Shown here one piece after another: positions 36,639 to 46,673 of a stretch of DNA of 64,000 nt. The first letter of the stretch is position 1. Each line of letters begins with the position of its first letter. The translations under genes and the position numbers were made by a program. Source of the stretch: Druceiella hillmani (Eukaryota > Arthropoda > Insecta > Lepidoptera > Hepialidae); assembly GCA_039881145.1 (NCBI GenBank), contig JAYKKI010000008.1:29680501-29744500 (forward strand). Direction: 5' to 3'. The notes under the pieces are model-generated. The model was not told the DNA's origin and made no database searches. It was given only the letters and a program-made list of their open reading frames with translations.

Positions 36639-36854
36639 AGCAACTATCTAGTTAATATTTGCTGTTAAAATGTGAGATTTTTAACCCACTTCAAAAAGCG
36701 GAGAAGATTCTCAATTCATCGGAATCGTTTTTTGGATATGTGTTCACCGATAATTCTTTGCCAAGTAGACTGATTTCTATGTTTCTTCCTTTATATGAAA
36801 AAGGGTACTTTAGGGGTAGTCTCATAAATATGATGATGATCTGATTAGGAAGGC

Positions 36855-37165
36855 CGGAAATAAACGATGGAACTCCTTAACGAATGGCAGTACATCAACT
36901 ATGATTCAAGATATTTGCTACGGGTAGAGTATACGGGAAGATATTTGCTACTGGTTTGCAAAATAACTACACCACTTACCAGGTCAGTGTCTGATGATGA
37001 GTTCTGAAAATAAATAATGCAACTCCTTAAAGGATGGTAGTAAATCAATAGCGATTCAACATATTTGCTACTGGTTAGTTGTTACTTTAGTTGTTACTTT
37101 ATAAATCTCATATTGGACTTCAGATATGGAGAACAGAACTCCTCAACGGCTAACAGCTAACGATT
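36855..37165 (+). repeat. Degenerate ~150-bp repeat, about 2.5 units
   Basis: AACTCCTTAA occurs at 36871 and 37021 in long similar contexts (AAATAAA.GATG.AACTCC, then GATTCAA.ATATTTGCTAC). A third partial unit, GAACTCCTCAACG, lies near 37137. The GATATTTGCTACTGG word is also repeated within unit 1. Family unknown; likely a decayed transposon-derived tandem. Confidence 0.6.
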
Positions 37166-37235
37166 GCCAGCTACTACTATCCCTTCGATTCTGTGTGTTG
37201 TTGATAACCAACTTCAGACAAACAGGAAATTATTT

Positions 37236-37265
37236 ATATTTTACTAGTTTTGCCCGCGACTTTTA
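37236..37265. repeat. Short interspersed-repeat end
   Basis: TACTAGTTTTGCCCGCGACTT resembles the edge of repeats that are common in insect genomes (ACTAG...GCCCGCGAC). It is too short to classify. Confidence 0.3.
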
Positions 37266-37565
37266 ATAATTAAATAATATTCTAAGGAATAAAATAATTG
37301 AATGTTAGCCATGCTGTGATGATTAAAATTAATAATCACTTAACATTCTGTTTCATTTGTTCAAGCTGATCGATAGTGCTGGCACCGACTTCATAAATAA
37401 GTAACTTGGTTATTTATGACGAATAAGTAGGCGCCTATTTTCAGTTAATTACTTTTTTGAAGTCGTTTTTTAAAAGATATTTTATAACAGCTAATATAAA
37501 ATATAATATTTTCTTTAATTTAATATTTTACGCCCAAAAACGATATACATAACGACCAGAAAATG

Positions 37566-37775
37566 TTTATTTATTTATTTATGTACTTCATACATAGTGT
37601 ATAAAATTTCTACATATAGCGGTCTTACTGCTACAAGAGCAATCTCTTACAGCCAAGCAGAATACCAGTTCAACCCCGCTTGACCAGCGACCGGGAATCG
37701 AACTCGAATCCTCACGGTGCGGCGCGCCATCAAAGTCCGAATGCCTTATGATCAATGCAACGTGCAACAGTAACG
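37566..37775 (-). mobile_element. tRNA-derived SINE sharing a LINE tail
   Basis: On the minus strand, GAGTTCGATTCC (37694-37705) matches an RNA polymerase III B box. It is followed by a ~40-nt segment (37611-37654) nearly identical to the LINE 3' UTR at 58619-58661, and then a TAAATAAATAAATA tail. The A box upstream is too diverged to call. GAAAAT occurs on both sides (37559-37564, 37775-37780) and could be the target duplication. Sharing a tail with a LINE is the known way such SINEs borrow reverse transcriptase. Confidence 0.6.
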
Positions 37776-37990
37776 AAAATAGTTATTAAAAAGCAGTTAA
37801 TATTTTATGTCACAACAATATAAATATATAATTAGTTAATCCTAAAATACTCAACCAAATATGCAAGTAACGATTGATACAGTTGTTTAAATAAAGGACA
37901 CTATAACTCCGTATTAAATGATACCATTTTATCAAAATAAAAATGTACAAATGTATTCTAAATAATTAAATGCTAATAAACTCCTCTCTA
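37776..37990. other. AT-rich spacer
   Basis: Nothing recognised. Confidence 0.4.
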
Positions 37991-37994
37991 TCGT

Positions 37995-38345
37995 AATAGC
38001 TAATAAACTCCTTAAACCAACCGACACCAGAGCACGCCCACTACACCGACTCGAAGCGATGATTTCATTGACAGGTACTGAAATATATTCGAGAACCGAA
38101 CAGCGCACCGGCAGTATCCATGCACCGGACGCAGATATCTCGATATTAATATCATTACGGCATACCAACAATGCCCCATGGGGCGAACCCAGACCGCACG
38201 TCTGCGGGAAGGTAGGTGTTCCACGGTCCAGACCCACGATAAATCAAGCAGCAGAGCCGCGACGCCAAGGGTGGTACAGAGAGCGACATAATAATATACA
38301 CCCGCCAGTAGCCCCGAAGTGCCCTAAAACCCATTCATAACATTC
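37995..38345. other. GC-rich block 4, unidentified
   Basis: Open frames of 70-101 codons run through this block on both strands (plus 38059-38340; minus 37932-38237 and 38012-38224). Composition differs from its surroundings (CACCGGCAGTATCCATGCAC, GACCGCACGTCTGCGGG). No motif is recognised in any frame. It may be an old retroelement fragment or an exon; the equal openness of several frames argues against a conserved protein. Confidence 0.3.
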
Positions 38346-39110
38346 ACGGAATTATTATTCAAATGAACTAATGTTAACCCTATGCCGATTGTGTTAAACT
38401 GACGCGGTTAAAGTGCTGTCTTGATTACTAGATAGCGCAGAGGAAATAATACATTAGAATTGTTTATTGCTTAATTACCCTATAATTATTGTATACCTAC
38501 GCAATGTCTAAAGAAATTGTTTACTCTTACTCAACAAGCATACTTAAAAACAATTTACTTTTCTGAATAAATCGTTTTACGAGATTAAAATACAAGGCTA
38601 TTTAGTTTGTACTTCTAAGAAACAAAATTAATAAATAATCATAATTTTATATAATTTTTTAATCATATTTTATTACGTATTCTAGTTAGTTAATTTACAC
38701 TAAAGGAATAAATAAGGAGGGGCTATTTATTTGTTTTAATGTATTTCGTGAGTAATGACTAGATTTTAATTTATGGGCTCGAAAATTGACGGGCGAACTA
38801 CACTCGGATATCAATTTGAACATTCACCAACAAATTAATTCAAATTTAACGAAAAACGAAAAAAAATATCGAACAAAGCTACATTTAAAAGAAATGAAAC
38901 CAAATTGATATAATAATAAATTAAAAATTGTAAATTACGTCCGCCAACCTCTTGACTCTATTTAATATTTAGTATATTAATAAAGTTTGCGGAAAAGAAT
39001 ATTGCAAATACTCTCTTTTCACAACACCTGAATTTTCATAAACCGGCATTGATCTTGAAATAATATGTAACAAATAATGTTCAAAAAAACTGAAAATATT
39101 TTGCCTTGAA
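38346..39110. other. AT-rich non-coding stretch
   Basis: No feature recognised. Confidence 0.45.
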
Positions 39111-39114
39111 TATC

Positions 39115-39371
39115 CCCATTGTTTGCTATTACGCGAAATACAGATAGATGAACGACATTTGTAAGTGGTGAATCGGCGGTCGGTGGCCGACTTTCTACAA
39201 ACCTATCACACAAGTCAAGAGCCCGCACGATCGTGTAAATATCTGGCGTCTCAGTTAGCGCACGTTGTGCTATCCTATTCCCCATTAGCGCGTATTAAAT
39301 CATGACGTTCGAATCGACGACAGTCGGCCAGAACCGTTTCGATTTTTGTAGGTCCAAAGAGACCTACAAAA
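39115..39371. promoter_or_regulatory. GC-rich island 5 with terminal hairpin
   Basis: Moderately GC-rich (GGCGGTCGGTGGCCGAC, GCCCGCACGATCGTG). It ends with a perfect 11-bp-arm hairpin, TTTTGTAGGTC (39344-39354) against 39361-39371. No convincing coding frame. Candidate conserved element by composition only. Confidence 0.3.
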
Positions 39372-39930
39372 GATGTTTTAAACATTATATATTCTATTAA
39401 TATTAAACATTATATATTATATTTTCTTCAATTAGTGTCGATCGCCTGCATTACACCTTAAGAAAAATCGACATAGCACGGATCTACGCTAAGAATAAGT
39501 ATCACAATCAATATGAATTACACCAGCCAACTGGAAGTGTCGAGTGTGGTCTAGCAAATAAAGTTTATTTAAATATTTGTACATTATATACATGTTATGA
39601 TATGAGTTAAGATACTGTAAAACATTATTTGAAAATCAATCATTATTAATTCTAAGTTGTCATTGTTACTAACATCATCATTCATATAAGCACTTATTAA
39701 ATCAAAATTCTTTAATAATCATGGAGCTAAAATAGATTCTTTCCGCCATGCTAGTAATATGTACTGATTCGTAGATACATGTATTAACTGGGATCGACGG
39801 ACTGAACAAGACTAATTAATAAATGGACAAGAATAATTTAAGGCCGACACTGTTGAAAGATTATGTTAAAAGATTATATTAATTCTACATTGCCTTTCGT
39901 AATTCCAGAGAAAAATCACAAATAAATTTG
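39372..39930. other. AT-rich non-coding stretch
   Basis: Only a small local repeat (TTAAACATTATATATT twice near 39377-39420). Confidence 0.4.
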
Positions 39931-39931
39931 T

Positions 39932-39979
<48 letters not shown>
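39931..39979 (+). repeat. TA microsatellite
   Basis: TA tract with one ACAT interruption. Confidence 0.95.
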
Positions 39980-39980
<1 letters not shown>

Positions 39981-40324
39981 GTTTAATGTCAATATGTTCA
40001 TATAGACATTTATTTTTTCACCTTTAAATACCGACATATCAATACGAACATATTTAATGAAGATTGGAGATAATTTTCGAATATCGTCTTGCTCATTTTT
40101 AACGAATTTATGTTGATCCATTTAAATTGTCCAAAAGTTACGTACATACAAATGAATGTATGTAACTTTTAACGGTCCTTTATTTCTTATTATCAGCTTA
40201 CTTAAGCAAAAAAACTGATCAAGTCGAATAGATATTCTCTACTACTAAAATAAATAACGAGAAAGAAAAAAAAATAAACTTTAACATAAATTATTTGGAA
40301 AATTAAAATCTATGATGCGCGAAA

Positions 40325-40700
40325 ATGTCAAGAAAAAACTCTTAACCGAAAGGCCGACCCTCGATCCACAGAGGGTTGAATAACAGATTCATCAAACCTG
40401 CACAGGCTCGGGCGGTCTTTCATATTTGCAGTGTCATTAGTATGTTATTACCGGTATTTATCCCTTTGTGTGAAGCTAAGCACCGTGCTCGCCTTTCGGC
40501 CTTTTTTCAACATCGCCGTCGTGTTTTGATATTGGGTTTTCGTTAACAAATTACTTTCCGAGTCACACAATGTGAGGGGGGTAACGTAAAAAGGCACTCG
40601 CCGTCTGTAAGGACGCTCCTGATGAGTAGCCGGTGGCTATTTATGGAAATCGTCGAAGCGTGATGCTCGTATTTCGAGATGAATTCTTGTTTGAATTGGA
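40325..40700. promoter_or_regulatory. Moderately GC-rich candidate conserved element
   Basis: Mixed-composition block (GAAAGGCCGACCCTCGATCC, CTCGGGCGGTC, GCTCGCCTTTCGGCC, CATCGCCGTCGTG) without long open frames and unlike the surrounding AT-rich DNA. It may be regulatory; no specific site is diagnostic. Confidence 0.3.
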
Positions 40701-41530
40701 CCCCACAGACCTTTTCAATTCAGTCCCTTTATGTAGTGTTTGTTTGTGACCTCCGCAAGCAGTTACATTACTTTGATTAGTAGCTATTGATTTTCAAATG
40801 GACTTGACTGATTAAATCTTAGTTGCTCGAGCTCTTCGGAAGATAAGACTAAATTGGCTTATATATAGCTACTAATAAAACATGCTAAACTATAGGATAA
40901 ATTATAGCATACCTATGATTAATAATGAATAAAATTAATACACATGTCAAATCAATGTAAGTTACGTTACGTAACATACATTGATAAATATAAAAATTGT
41001 ATCAGAACTATGCATCCATAGTAGGAAATAACATGATCTTGATAAATAACACCTATTTTTCTCATACGATTTATCCCTATGTTTTATTTCTTAAAAATCT
41101 CAATTGTCATGTTCGTTTTGAAACATGGAGGTTTCACTTTCGCTTAATAAAGGATGAGATTCTCGAATACAATAGTATCTGTTAAAATACTTTAGCGATA
41201 TTTCGAGATTATTTTTTTAGTAATAAATTAAGGATATCCGTCTGCCAAGTAGCAATGGAAATGCTAGGAAATACTTTTGATTCGTTAAAAGGCTTATAAT
41301 TATAAATGTAAAAAGATTGTACGTTAATATAACCACAGATTTTTGACATTCACATCCTATTGCACTGCCGTAAGCATATGGCACATTTGGCAAGTTGTGA
41401 CTGTAAAAAAACCGAAGACATTGTGCATGAAATAAACTATTTAAAAAACCTCTACTGATTTTTACACAATTTCAAACAAATGAATTATATAAGATAAGAA
41501 CCCTTACTATAATTTATAAGAGAATATCTA
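40701..41530. other. AT-rich non-coding stretch
   Basis: No gene. Only a minor self-complementary stretch, TAAGTTACGTTACGTAAC near 40958. Confidence 0.45.
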
Positions 41531-41539
41531 ATAAAAAAC

Positions 41540-41995
41540 CTGTCAAGCACGAGTGGAACTCGTACTACGAGGGTTCCGTACACATTTAGGCATTTATAAA
41601 TATTTAATGGTACATAATATTCCTGTTAAACTATCAAAAAAAATATTTTTTCGTGTGCTATTACTAGCAATTAACGACTTTTTATTTATTTGTGCTGTGA
41701 GCCTTGGTTTTTGCCAAATATCATGATTCTAGGACAACGGGAAGTGTTTTGATTGATTTGCCAGTGTTAAAATATGCGGCATAAATGACCATGTTTTTAG
41801 GGTTCTTCTTGATTGCATTGTCTTAGAAGTTTGATTTTTTTATAGCTCCGAGGATCCGGTGACCTAAGTATTTGACATTAATTTCAACTTGATAGCTCCA
41901 CGCGTTCCTGAGAAAGAGGGTCTTGACCGATCAACAGACGGACAACAAAGTGATCCTATAAAGGTTCCTTTTGAGGTACGGAACTCTAAAAATGA
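41540..41995. mobile_element. Interspersed repeat with GGTTCCGTAC-type ends
   Basis: The left part reads GAGTGGAACTCGTACTACGA then GGGTTCCGTAC. The right end reads GAGGTACGGAACTCT, so about 12 bp are inverted between the two sides. A small hairpin, ACGAGTGGAACTCGT, sits at the left. The pattern strongly recalls a very abundant lepidopteran repeat, cited from general knowledge and without a name I can guarantee. No target duplication identified. Confidence 0.5.
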
Positions 41996-42480
41996 AATTT
42001 ACACTCATAGAGATAGACTCATTTATTAAATTTTGAATAATTAATTAAAATAATAACATAATATTTATCATGACCAACGTAAATACTACTTTTCTTTTTA
42101 AATATAAATGAACATTGCACATTACTTCATATTAATCAATATAAACACATTTAACCATCGTTGCTCGAATTGACATTATAAAAATATCTATCCTATGTTC
42201 AGCAATCTACAAAAATGTTATTCGTGTGATATCATATAAGGCATAATATTATTATTAAAGAACGTGTGACGTAAGCTTCTAAAATGCTACATCATATTAT
42301 GTAACTTTAAAATTCCAAATTCAAACGTTCAGGCCTCCTACAATACCATATTCCCATATCCGCCGTATTCATAGATCACACTCGCCTCAACAATCATAGA
42401 AGGTACCTATGCACAAACCTAAATTAAATAAACCGACCTACAACAATACGATACCCAACATACTTGAGCTGGATAATTAA
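41996..42480. other. AT-rich non-coding stretch
   Basis: No feature recognised. Confidence 0.4.
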
Positions 42481-42484
42481 TTAA

Positions 42485-42630
42485 TCATCCCTCTTAAGTT
42501 TCCCACCTTGTTGCTCTGACCGATGCAGGCGGGCCGGTGCGAGCGCCGGCCGGCTAATGGCCGCGAGCGTCCATTAGGGCCAATGAGTCGATCGGCGGCC
42601 GATCGGGCGGCCGATAGTCGTGTGGGAATC
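42485..42630. promoter_or_regulatory. GC-rich island 6 with inverted homeodomain sites
   Basis: Very GC-rich (GGCGGGCCGGTGCGAGCGCC). CTAATGG (42554-42560) and CCATTAG (42571-42577) form an inverted pair of TAATGG-type homeodomain words 10 bp apart. Repeats of CGGCCGAT follow (42590-42615). This is a good candidate enhancer or conserved non-coding element; the binding factor is not known. Confidence 0.4.
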
Positions 42631-44514
42631 GGATTGGATGTTTCAATTACTGTATTAACGATCATCTGTTACTAGGACTGGGACGTTACCGAGCTTTTAG
42701 ATAAACGCGGAGTAAAGTGAACTTTTTGGGTTTTTAAACCTGGAATAATTTAACAAAATAACCATGTCGTATTTTATTTATTTAAATATTTATTTGCAAC
42801 TTGTAAAAAGAGATGTTTATTGAAAGATTTTGAGAAGCGATTTTTTTATAAAAATCCCGGAAATACCTTTACATTACGAAATCAATCCATTTCCATTTAA
42901 GAAATGGTAAGACAATGACAGTTATAGGTATAAACGGATAGTCAACTTACCAGTCACAAGAGACTGATATACAGAATTACCATAATAAAATTACAAAGAA
43001 AACTTAGAAACTAGAAGTATTAAACTAAAAACCCCGGACATTTTGTTCGTGACCTTGAATCGTTAAAGGAAAACCTCATATTAGTTGAAAATGAAAAAGT
43101 ACTAAAGTGCAATACTAATCAAGATTATTTTATATTGATCAAGTCTTAATTATTTTATTAACTACAAATTAACGACTTTTTCTTTATTTAAAACAAACAC
43201 ACGATTAGATACATATAACACAATTACCTATAATCTATTGCATAAACAATAAAAGAATCCAATTCCAATCTACATCTTTCATTTAAACTCTGAAACTTAA
43301 ATAACCATAAAAAATCAAGATGCAAGTAAGACAAATAGTAACAAATTTAAAATATGAGATCAACAGTAAAATCAATTTCAAAATTCCTGTGATTTTTAAA
43401 ATTCCTGACAATTTAATGTAAATTTTTATTTAATTTTAACAATTTAAGGTACAGTTTGTGATTATTATGTATTTCTTTCATTATTCCATCGATTAAATAA
43501 ATATGCTAGATAATAAAATAAAATAGACTTCTTTAAAATCCCGGACACATATAAAAATACGGCACTTTTAAAAGACCCCAGACGGCACTTTTAAAAAGAG
43601 GAGATTCAAAAAGGAAACGAATGACAACCCTACTCACATAAGGAATAAACGGACAGTCAGTACAATAAAGTAGTCAAATTGAATTACATAGAATACTAAC
43701 GGATAGTCAACATAACAACATGACTCATGATCTCAACAGACTTAAAGAAGTGACCTAATATTAGATACTATTCTATGGTATTACTTGCAGCCTTGAACGC
43801 CTGGATCTGCTTCAGTATCATTTTCCATTTTCCACTTTATTGACTCTTTTCACTCCAATTATTAACTGTTAATACCTTTAATTGTTCTCTACCTCATCCA
43901 ATCACCATTCTTCTTGATCTTCTGTTGGTTGTTATTTTATTCTTGTAATTTTTATGCCAGTAACAATGTTCGATTCGCAATATCTTTTCATAATTGATTT
44001 GTTGTGACTAACTACAAATTCCATCATCGTTTGTTGGGCTAATTCGCTTATATCTACCTAGATATTTTATCTCCCATAATGTATCTATGTAGTCGTAAAA
44101 ACCAGTCATTATAAAAATAACATCCACTAATTGTTGTAATTGAGCAGGCTTTGAGCAAGCGTGAACTACCTACAGCTTGCCCGTTAAATTATGAACTGAC
44201 AGCTTAAACTTAAATCAGTGTTTGCTGACTCCTAATAAAATTTAGAGTCTATATTTTATTGTTCTATTATCAATTTATATACACAGTCATGTTTAAAAGA
44301 GTTCACATAGGTAATTGGAAAAATAGGATAGCAAAGCCATTTTTAACATAAAGATCGTTGTAGCAGATTGGCAGATCTTACGTATCAAAATTAAATTTAC
44401 CCACCATAGTAAGCAATACGGAAGGTAAGGGAAATCCATCTTAACTGAAAAGAATATATAATAAACCAGTTTTTGCCGGGGAAATGGAATATACTGATTT
44501 TTAATTAATCTGGC
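42631..44514. other. AT-rich non-coding stretch
   Basis: No gene seen. The phrase AAACGGATAGTCA recurs near 42933 and, with variation, near 43699, suggesting a weak local duplication. Confidence 0.45.
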
Positions 44515-44690
44515 GTAAGTTTTCTACAGTAACTAATATTTTAACCGGAACATGTCTACCGGAAGTTTTCTACATTAACTAATATTTTAACCGGAACATG
44601 TCTAGCGGAAGTTTTCTACGGTAACTAATATTTGAACCGGAACACGTCTAGCAGAAGTTTTCTACAGTATCTAATATTTTAACCGGAACA
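44515..44690 (+). repeat. 46-bp tandem array, 3.8 units
   Basis: Units starting AAGTTTTCTAC at 44517, 44563, 44609 and 44655. Each runs through CTAATATTTTAACCGGAACA and CGTCTA.C.G. Divergence is a few bases per unit. Confidence 0.95.
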
Positions 44691-45231
44691 TATATAACTA
44701 CCTACATAACTATGCAAAATTCATACTTCACTTAGAAATGAAATGCTATGCTTGCTACATCTTGAATGATATCTTAATGAAATGTAAGTAAATTAATGTA
44801 AGATGTACATAAGATTTTTAGAAAAATAAATATAAAGGAAAATAGAAAGATTTATTAATTTCGACTTTTTAAGTCAACAAAATTTATTTCGACTTTTTCG
44901 ATTTTCGACTTTTTAAGTTTAAATTTTGTATCAAAAAGATTATAATCGACATTTGTCATAAATACTGAACTATATGAAGTTATTATATTTGCACCGTGAC
45001 TTCTTCCATCCATTAAAGAACATAATTAATATGACCCATGAATCTAAGGGCATTATAAATATGATCAATACGGTTGGTCACCTAGGTATAAGCTGTAAAA
45101 CTAATTTCAATATTAGATAAACATACGTAGTTACATTATATGAATTCATCATAAGTATAGTAAATAGATACTTCACTAACGTCTTGTAAAACATAAGTGA
45201 TAATACTAAAATAATTTTATTACTAATACCA
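44691..45231. other. AT-rich non-coding stretch
   Basis: A short internal duplication, TTTCGACTTTTTAAGT near 44861-44930. Otherwise nothing. Confidence 0.4.
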
Positions 45232-45239
45232 GTGTCGAA

Positions 45240-45652
45240 CTGGCCATACAGTCGGGTGGCGTTTGACAGTTCTAGTCTAGCCGAGTTCTAGTCTGCGCGG
45301 TCCCCCGACACGACATCTACCCCTAGCTGACGACTTATGTGTAAAATAGTTCATACATACTTAGAGAAAAATGAAAGGGAAACATTTTAAAAATGGTTGA
45401 CCCTGAGTCCATCTCTAAAACTTCCCCCCATTTTCGAGCTCAAAGTGCTCAAAAATATTTCTGTTCGTAATTATTGTGCTCTTCAAGCTTAAGGATATGG
45501 CTTTTTTGTAATTGGAACTATGTTTGTTTAATAATATATGTCATTGAACATCAATAATACGTATATTTCATTATTATCCGGTAGTATCCCATCTACCCTC
45601 ATCCCAGGTTTTTGGAGAAGTCCCCGGGCCCTTGCGGCTCAGTCCGATCCTG
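45240..45652. mobile_element. hAT-like non-autonomous element
   Basis: The left end is CAGTGTCGAACTGGCC; the right end, read inward, is CAGGATCGGACTGAGCC, about 13 of 17 positions shared. Flanking octamers are ACTAATAC (45232-45239) and ACTAATAG (45653-45660), 7 of 8 identical. An 8-bp duplication with CAG-initial ends fits the hAT superfamily. The 413-bp body has no long open frame, so any movement would need a transposase from elsewhere. Confidence 0.6.
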
Positions 45653-45774
45653 ACTAATAGCAACGAGTGAAAATGTTTAACTGTAGGATCCAAATACTTG
45701 TGTTAAGAAATTCTACAAAAATAACACAGTAAACACGAGATACAAGCAACCCTATGCGTAAACGCGCAACGCTA

Positions 45775-46095
45775 AACCGCACAGATGACGAATTGCAAAT
45801 ACAGAAAGTCGCAAAAATATTCGCGCAAACAATAATAAAATCGTGATCTCAAACCAAACACAAGTTCCGACATGTGCCAAATCGCACAAAACCTGCTCAT
45901 GCGAGATCAACAAACACGAAGCGACATGTCAGCGCCGCCGCGCCGACTGACAACGCGCACGGCGACACGCGCCGCGCCGCAGTGGCTCCGCCCACAACGC
46001 CCGCTCCGCCTACGCACCCCCGCCACCTCGTTAAGCGCCGGTGACAAACCCCGCCCATTGAAGACGCTCCGCGCTCTTCAGCCAGCCGACTCGTT
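45775..46095. promoter_or_regulatory. GC-rich island 7 with GC boxes
   Basis: Dense CpG and repeated Sp/KLF-type words (CTCCGCCCAC, CCCCGCCCATT, GCTCCGCC) at 45985-46055. An 81-codon plus-strand frame (45872-46117) is Arg/Pro-rich, as expected of random GC-rich DNA. It resembles an unmethylated promoter or enhancer core. No transcript start can be fixed from sequence. Confidence 0.4.
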
Positions 46096-46610
46096 TGCTA
46101 TGTTAGCTTTTTGTTAACAAATTGTTGATATTTAGGTATTTGACGCTGTCATTCAGTTAGTATTAGCATCTTTGGCATTCAGAAGTTTGGCGTTTTTTGT
46201 ATTTATAGGAACAGTTGAGTTATTTTACCGTTGAATTTCTCATTCTTTATGAAGGTCCTTACAAGGTCCTTCGGTTCGTATCAAATTAACAAGCATTTTA
46301 TGCCCCGCCTATTCCATATTTAGACGGTTTTTAAAATAAGGACTAATACAAATTCGAAAATTAAATGTATTTCTATACCTTGTAATTCACAGTACAGTTT
46401 TTTAGTTGAAGTAATGTATGCTAACAGAAGTGCCCAAATCCATATCTCTACATTTGTATAAACACTCTACATATGTAAATGTTTATCAAATTATCTCAAT
46501 AATAATAAACAACTTTAATATGTGGAATATTTTTTCTATGATATCATTGGATACATCTTGGCTATAGGCTCTAGATCATTAAGTACCTACATCACCTCGT
46601 TTGATTGAGT
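46096..46610. other. AT-rich non-coding stretch
   Basis: Nothing recognised. Confidence 0.4.
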
Positions 46611-46615
46611 GATAT

Positions 46616-46673
46616 AAGCTAAGCTAGAAGCTTAGCTTCACAATCATAAATTCTCATTTAAGAGAATTTGCAG
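46616..46673. repeat. Two adjacent small hairpins
   Basis: AAGCTAAGCT (46616-46625) pairs with 46629-46638 around a 3-nt loop. Shortly after, AATTCTC...GAGAATT forms a second stem near 46649-46669. Confidence 0.65.

Noticed and set aside
37932..38340. Three 70-101-codon frames, both strands
   Set aside because: No recognisable domain; reported only as an unidentified GC-rich block.
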